DNA from: Micrococcus sp023147585
Lineage (GTDB): Bacteria; Actinomycetota; Actinomycetes; Actinomycetales; Micrococcaceae
Length of the DNA stretch: 64,000 bases
Assembly (NCBI RefSeq): GCF_044872765.1
Contig: NZ_CP085253.1
Span: 1,922,001-1,986,000, forward strand
Direction: 5' to 3'
Below, one piece after another: positions 60,039 through 64,000 of this stretch; positions within the stretch are counted from its first letter, which is position 1; the number at the start of each line of letters is the position of its first letter. Below the pieces are notes generated by a model. The model saw only the letters and a list, made by a program, of their open reading frames with translations, was not told where the DNA came from and did not search any database. Both the position numbers and the translations under genes were made by a program.

Positions 60039-61132
60039 TGTGATGTCCAGGGACGTTGTTGCGTGAACAGCTGACAGGCGAAGGCCTCCTGTTGCGAGAG
60101 TGGAGTTGTCGAGAAACCGCTCACGCGAACAGAAGGCCTTCATGTCCCACGCTAACGCCGCCCTGACCCCTCGCGCCCGCCTACGCCTGGCCAAGCTCAT
60201 CGTCGAGGAACACTGGCCGGTCGCCACCGCGGCCAAGATGTTCATGGTCTCCCCACCCACCGCACGCAAATGGGCCACACGCTTCCGGGCCGAGGGACCT
60301 GCAGGGATGGCAGACCGGTCCAGCCGGCCGTCCACGATGCCGACCAGAACACCGCAGGCGGTGGTGAAACAGATCGTGGCCGCCCGATGGCGCCGACGCC
60401 TGGGGCCGGCACAGATCGCCGGAGAACTCAGGATGCCGGCCTCCACCGTCCATGCCGTGCTCGTGCGCTGCCGGATCAACCGCCTCGCCCGTCTGGACCG
60501 GGTCACCGGCGAGCCGATCCGCCGCTACGAGCACCCCCACCCCGGCTCGCTGATCCACGTCGACGTCACCAAGTTCGGGCGCATCCCCGACGGGGGCGGA
60601 CACCGATTCGTCGGGCGCCAGCAGGGCCTGAAGCACCGCGCGGCGACCGCAGACCGTGAAGGAACCCGTGATGCCCGATACCAGCCCCGGCTCGGGGTGG
60701 GCTTTCTGCACACCGTGATCGATGATCACTCCCGCTTCGCCTATGTCGAGATGCACTCCGATGAACGCAGCCAGACGGCCATCGCGGTGTTGCGCCGCGC
60801 GGTCGCCCACTTCGCGCGCCTGGGCGTGGAGGTGGAGCGGGTGCTCTCGGACAACGGCTCGGCCTACCGCTCGCATGCCTGGCGTGATGCCTGCACCGAG
60901 CTCGGGATCAAGCCCAAGCGGACTCGGCCCTACCGGCCGCAGACGAACGGGAAGATTGAGCGGTTCCATCGCACGCTCGCTGACGGGTGGGCCTACGCCC
61001 GGTTCTACAGCTCAGAGACGGAGCGCAGGGCCGCGTTGCCTGGATGGCTGCACTTCTACAATCATCATCGCGTCCACTCCGCGATCGGCGCCGTGCCTGC
61101 CACCAGGCTCAACAACCTCCCTGGACATCACA
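60039..61132 (+). mobile_element. IS481-family insertion sequence, complete
   Basis: Inverted ends TGTGATGTCCAGGGACGTTG (left) and TGTGATGTCCAGGGAGGTTG (right, inverted) enclose one transposase gene. A perfect 6-bp duplication CCTAGC flanks the element. It inserted beside an older IS481 relic. Confidence 0.93.
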
Positions 61133-61137
61133 CCTAG
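60142..61137 (+). CDS. IS481-family transposase
   Basis: A 331-residue DDE transposase. An N-terminal helix-turn-helix (VATAAKMFMVSPPTARKWAT) and a second one (RRRLGPAQIAGELRMPASTV) precede the catalytic core: SLIHVDVTKFGRIPDGGG (Asp), ERVLSDNGSAYRSHAW (Asp) and RPYRPQTNGKIERFHRTLAD (Glu), ending LHFYNHHRVHSAIGAVP. The stop TAG lies inside the duplicated target. It appears intact. Confidence 0.95.
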   Translation: MSHANAALTPRARLRLAKLIVEEHWPVATAAKMFMVSPPTARKWATRFRAEGPAGMADRSSRPSTMPTRTPQAVVKQIVAARWRRRLGPAQIAGELRMPASTVHAVLVRCRINRLARLDRVTGEPIRRYEHPHPGSLIHVDVTKFGRIPDGGGHRFVGRQQGLKHRAATADREGTRDARYQPRLGVGFLHTVIDDHSRFAYVEMHSDERSQTAIAVLRRAVAHFARLGVEVERVLSDNGSAYRSHAWRDACTELGIKPKRTRPYRPQTNGKIERFHRTLADGWAYARFYSSETERRAALPGWLHFYNHHRVHSAIGAVPATRLNNLPGHHT

Positions 61138-61439
61138 CTGTACTGACCGGACACGTTGATCGCCGCCCGCACTATTCCCCTCGCCTCGCGTCTCAGCAGG
61201 CGGATCCACTCGGTTCATGGCGAGCGGTCAGGGTTCCACCGCCACGGGTGTCAAGCGCTCTACGGCGTGTCGCGGTATGCAGCATATGTCGAGATGCGGC
61301 AAAGACTGCACGCGACTCGCCGTGAACCGTTCGGGGAGGGGGCGGGATCCGGTGTGTGAGGGAGCCTGGCCGGACGCCCCTGCCGTGTTGGGGCGGGGAG
61401 CAGGCTGGGGTATCGAGTCGACAACTCTAGGCTGTCACC
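61138..61439. other. Intergenic stretch with repeat copy C
   Basis: The first bases (CTGTACTGACCGGACACG) resemble the IS481-type end at 57001. No supported gene follows. Repeat copy C lies at 61287-61327. TAGGCT at 61428-61433 is the -10 of the next gene. Confidence 0.5.
61287..61327 (+). repeat. 41-bp dispersed repeat, copy C
   Basis: Starts TGTCGAGATGC, ends CCGTGAAC. It lies in intergenic DNA between the IS481 element and the gene at 61440. Confidence 0.75.
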
Positions 61440-61796
61440 GTGACCACTATTTTCGATCACCTCCGCGCTGATGACCGCGAGCACGTCGGGTACATCGAGA
61501 TGACCGACGACGGCCTCTTCATCCCCTACGACCTCCTGCGTCGGCGATGCGGTGAACCCATGGAGTTGACCGAGGCCGAAGAACTGCTTGACACCATCGG
61601 TTTGCAGGCGTTGGGCGAACAGTGGCTGCTTCGCACCGAGGGTGACGCATGGGTGCCCGTGGACATCCAGGAGTTCTCACGAGAGTCCGTCACAGTGGCG
61701 CCGCAACTCGATGACAGGGCGGTGGCCAAGGCGCTGGATCTCACCGCGACGGTGATGTTGTTGTTGCCGACGGATCGGCTCCGTTCCGCCGAATGA
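61440..61796 (+). CDS. Conserved hypothetical protein
   Basis: A 118-residue soluble protein (GYIEMTDDGLFIPYDLLRRR; LTEAEELLDTIGLQALGEQW). I recall proteins of this make-up in other actinobacteria without assigned function. TAGGCT followed by 6 nt and GTG makes it leaderless and supports the start at 61440. It converges on the truncated SUMF1 gene. Confidence 0.7.
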   Translation: MTTIFDHLRADDREHVGYIEMTDDGLFIPYDLLRRRCGEPMELTEAEELLDTIGLQALGEQWLLRTEGDAWVPVDIQEFSRESVTVAPQLDDRAVAKALDLTATVMLLLPTDRLRSAE

Positions 61797-61814
61797 GGCT
61801 GGGCGGTTCCCTTC

Positions 61815-62365
61815 TCAGGCGAAGATCTCCCGCAAGGGTGTCCACCCCACGGGAAGCGGCCCGCGGATGGCGGCTCGTCGCCTGTCTGCCTCGTGGGACC
61901 AGCCCTGAGCTTGCCCCGGGCTGCCGACCGGACCCCGGGCAAGGCGGAGTCCCACGTCCTCCAGGACGGCGTTCGGGGCGCTGCCCCGGCGCACTGAGGC
62001 GCGCACGCTCCAGGGCTCATCCGCCCAGCCACCCCCGCGCAGACTGCGGTAGTCGCCGTAGCGGGCGGGGCTGGCGTAGTCCCAGCACCATTCCCAGATG
62101 TTGCCGAGCATGTCGTGCAGACCGTACGGGTTGGCTTTCTTCATGCCGACGGGCTGGGGGCCCTCGAGGTGGTCGAGGCCGGTCCAGGCGATGTCTTCAA
62201 GCGGCCCGTAGGTGGGCGAGGTCGTTCCGGCGCGGCAGGCGTACTCCCACTCGGCCTCGGTGGGCAATCGGTACCCGTCAGCGCTCGTGTTCCAGGTGAC
62301 GGAACGTCCGTCCCCAGCACGCGTGTAGGCCGGCTGCAGCTCTTCAGCATTGGATAGCTCGTTGC
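61815..62365 (-). pseudogene. SUMF1/formylglycine-generating-enzyme-like gene, N-terminus missing
   Basis: About 180 codons of a SUMF1-domain protein: DGYRLPTEAEWEYACRAGTT, NPYGLHDMLGNIWEWCWDYA, RYGDYRSLRGGGWADEPWSV and GLRLARGP. The first half of the domain is gone; homology begins at LSNAEELQPAY, directly next to repeat copy D (62366-62406). The C-terminus carries about 35 extra residues. SUMF1 proteins oxidise cysteine to formylglycine or serve as glycan-binding modules; this remnant should be inactive. Confidence 0.8.
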
Positions 62366-62406
62366 TGTCGAGATGCAGCGAAGAATCCACACGGCTCGCT
62401 GTGAAC
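62366..62406 (+). repeat. 41-bp dispersed repeat, copy D
   Basis: Starts TGTCGAGATGC, ends CTGTGAAC. It sits exactly where the SUMF1 reading frame loses homology, i.e. at a recombination breakpoint. Confidence 0.8.
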
Positions 62407-62452
62407 TCGGCGCAGAAGTGGGCGGATCTCGGTCATCGTGAAACCGGGCCCC

Positions 62453-63433
62453 TTAGCCGCTGGTGGGGCTGAGGGCGGCGCGCAGGGCGGTTTCCTCCTG
62501 GTCGGACAGCCCCACGGGGCGCTCCGTCGTGCGCGCCTCCTCGGTGGCCAGGGCGGCCGCGAGGGTTTCGCGCAGCGGGCGGCGGACCAGCCCGTGGGCC
62601 AGGGCCGCCGAGGAGTCGACGCTGCCGACGTGACGGAACCCCGGCAGCGGAATCCAGAGGGGCAGCGAGGACGGCCCCGCCCACGGGGCGATGCCCTGGG
62701 ACAGTAGGACGTCGTCGGGGATCACACGCGGCTGAGCGGCCGACCCGGTGACCTCGATGCTCGCCCGGTAGAGGTCTGCCAAGGTGTGGGTCTGACCGGC
62801 GGCGTTGAACGTGCCGGTGACCGTGTGTTCCATGCAATGCAGAATCCACGCGGCCAGGTCTGCCACGTCGATGAGGGAGACGGGGAACGTCGCATCGGGC
62901 ACCAGCACGTCGGTCCCCGTCGGGTGTGCGAATCGCCAGGGGTAGTAGCCGGACCGTCCGGTGTCGTCGCCAGCGCCGCCGATCAGCCCGGGGCGGATCA
63001 CGGTGACCTGCCCATCCGCGCCTCGGTAGATGTCTTCGCAGCGGCGCTTGACCCCGGGGTACTGGTTCATCTCGGTCATCAGGTCGATGTCCGCGGGCGG
63101 TGCCAGGGGGGCGTCCTCGTCCTGACCGGGTGTGTCGAACGAGGCGTAGACGCTCGTGGTCGAGACGAAGAGGCGGTGGCGGGTGGTGAGCTCCGTGATG
63201 GCGTCGCGGGCGTGGGCCGGATGGGATGTCAGGTCGACGACGGCGTCCCAGGTCTGAGCGGCGACCGGGGCGAGGGCGTCGGGATCGTCCCGATCGGCGC
63301 GGATGAAGGTGACACCGGACGCGGCGGGGGCTGACCCGCGGGCGAGGCACGTGACGGCGTGGCCGTCGTCGAGCGCGGCGCGGGCGAGTGCCCGGCCGAG
63401 GAAGCCGGTGCCGCCGAGGAGGAGGATGTGCAT
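62453..63433 (-). CDS. NAD(P)-dependent epimerase/reductase (extended SDR)
   Basis: A 326-residue Rossmann-fold enzyme. MHILLLGGTGFLGRALARAA is the dinucleotide-binding start; DAVVDLTSHPAHARDAI, FVSTTSVYASFDTPG and YPGVKRRCEDIY (Tyr and Lys of the active site, with the Tyr-x3-Lys spacing) follow. The substrate is not evident; relatives include sugar-nucleotide reductases. CACACT lies 6 nt before the ATG at 63433. The stop lies 46 bases after repeat copy D. Confidence 0.87.
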   Translation of the reverse strand: MHILLLGGTGFLGRALARAALDDGHAVTCLARGSAPAASGVTFIRADRDDPDALAPVAAQTWDAVVDLTSHPAHARDAITELTTRHRLFVSTTSVYASFDTPGQDEDAPLAPPADIDLMTEMNQYPGVKRRCEDIYRGADGQVTVIRPGLIGGAGDDTGRSGYYPWRFAHPTGTDVLVPDATFPVSLIDVADLAAWILHCMEHTVTGTFNAAGQTHTLADLYRASIEVTGSAAQPRVIPDDVLLSQGIAPWAGPSSLPLWIPLPGFRHVGSVDSSAALAHGLVRRPLRETLAAALATEEARTTERPVGLSDQEETALRAALSPTSG

Positions 63434-63489
63434 GTCCTCAGTGTGTCGGGCGGACGCGTCGATGTGGGGCGAATCTGCTGTGAGCGGCG

Positions 63490-63804
63490 TCAGGCTGCCA
63501 TAGCCAGGACCGCGGGTCCGAGACGGTCCGTCCTGTCGAGTACGGACGCTGCGCGGCGGGCAATCTCGTGGACAGGAGTTTCGAGGGCGTCAGAGACCGC
63601 GTGAAGCACCTCGGAGGACGGATCTTTGAGGCCGCGCTCGAGTTCAGAGAGGTACTGCGGAGCGATACCGGCCCGCTCGCCCACGTCTGTGAGCCGCTCT
63701 CGTCGCGTGTGCCGCTCCTGCTGAACGACATGGCCGATCGCTTCCCGCCACAGCAGCTGCCGGTGCTGGTCCGATCTATCCGCAAGGTACACGACTTCTC
63801 CCAT
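63490..63804 (-). CDS. XRE-family transcriptional regulator
   Basis: A 104-residue DNA-binding protein with one helix-turn-helix: RRERLTDVGERAGIAPQYLS, ELERGLKDPSSEVLHAVSDA and LETPVHEIAR. TATCGT lies exactly 6 nt before the ATG at 63804, so it is leaderless. It precedes the epimerase gene on the same strand and may regulate it. Confidence 0.88.
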   Translation of the reverse strand: MGEVVYLADRSDQHRQLLWREAIGHVVQQERHTRRERLTDVGERAGIAPQYLSELERGLKDPSSEVLHAVSDALETPVHEIARRAASVLDRTDRLGPAVLAMAA

Positions 63805-64000
63805 GGGCCCACGATAAGGCGGTGAGCATGCTGTCGGGAGTTCCTTGATTCAGCCAGGGAAGCCCCGGCGGTAAGAGTCCCTTCTCCTGTGCTGTCAAGA
63901 GGTGAGGCGCTAGAACGTGTATGAATCAAATTGGCGCGTTTTTGAAATCTTCGCTGCATCTCGACAGCTGGTGGCCGTCACGGCCCTCGGGGCGATGTTC
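63805..64000. other. Non-coding end of the window with repeat copy E
   Basis: No supported gene. A partial copy of the 41-bp repeat lies at 63947-63966 on the minus strand. Confidence 0.5.
63947..63966 (-). repeat. 41-bp dispersed repeat, partial copy E
   Basis: The minus strand reads TGTCGAGATGCAGCGAAGAT, identical to the first half of copy D for 19 bases, then diverges. It is the only copy in the opposite orientation. Confidence 0.7.

Noticed and set aside
60747..60760. A sixth copy of the 41-bp repeat inside the IS481 transposase (TATGTCGAGATGC)
   Set aside because: Only about 13 bases match and they encode part of the conserved core (AYVEMHSDER); treated as coincidence.

Overview
The window is very GC-rich actinobacterial chromosome, most like Micrococcus or a close relative in the Micrococcaceae. 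The evidence is the strong G/C bias at third codon positions, the actinobacterial gene set (DUF3151 gene close to fba, a long Pta followed by AckA, a YkoF-like thiamine-binding protein, a TrmH-type methyltransferase with the actinobacterial N-terminus), and many leaderless genes whose -10 hexamer lies 6 or 7 nt before the start codon. The genus is an inference from style and gene content; no rRNA is present to fix it.

Layout. 1-3811: end of a peptide/nickel-type ABC importer operon (two permeases and a fused double ATPase). 3828-7159: ackA-pta on the minus strand. 7360-12190: divergent Nramp-like transporter, thiamine-binding protein, GNAT, spermidine-synthase-like protein, tandem universal stress protein, and a zincin-like metallopeptidase on the minus strand. 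12346-12756: tRNA-Glu, tRNA-Asp and tRNA-Phe, then an isochorismatase-family hydrolase.

13.6-34.0 kb is a large accessory region built by insertion sequences. In order it holds: a decayed IS5-type element; a CapA-like lipoprotein; a trpD remnant; two abutting IS5-family elements, all joined at CTAG tetranucleotides; the C-terminal end of an Rhs polymorphic toxin with a GIY-YIG-like nuclease tip and its putative immunity gene; a serine resolvase with a res-like site; an ISL3 element; a three-gene haem-peroxidase operon (catalase-like protein, unknown protein, DyP-like peroxidase); a truncated glpD; a nest of IS3, IS30 and IS3 with an IS256-type element inside it; the stump of a type III methyltransferase gene; a PLDc_N/SHOCT membrane protein; and a second near-identical IS5-type copy.

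34.0-54.0 kb is mostly ordinary core: a frameshifted zinc alcohol dehydrogenase, BCCT and APC transporters, a GH13 glucosidase, an MFS protein, nitroreductase, xthA, nadE, a MarR-like regulator, pyrE, corA, an rRNA/tRNA methyltransferase, an SMP-30 protein, fba, DUF3151 and tdk. Long hairpins separate the convergent pairs.

54.6-64.0 kb is a second, looser accessory region: small unknown genes, an orphan Phd-type antitoxin, a NIPSNAP protein, a WYL regulator, an epoxide hydrolase, IS481 elements and relics, a decapitated SUMF1 gene, an epimerase and an XRE regulator. Four full and one partial copies of a 41-bp sequence are scattered through it; one sits exactly where the SUMF1 gene is cut and another just before the NIPSNAP start. 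Together with the peroxidase operon and the Rhs toxin/immunity pair, this repeat is the least explained signal in the window.
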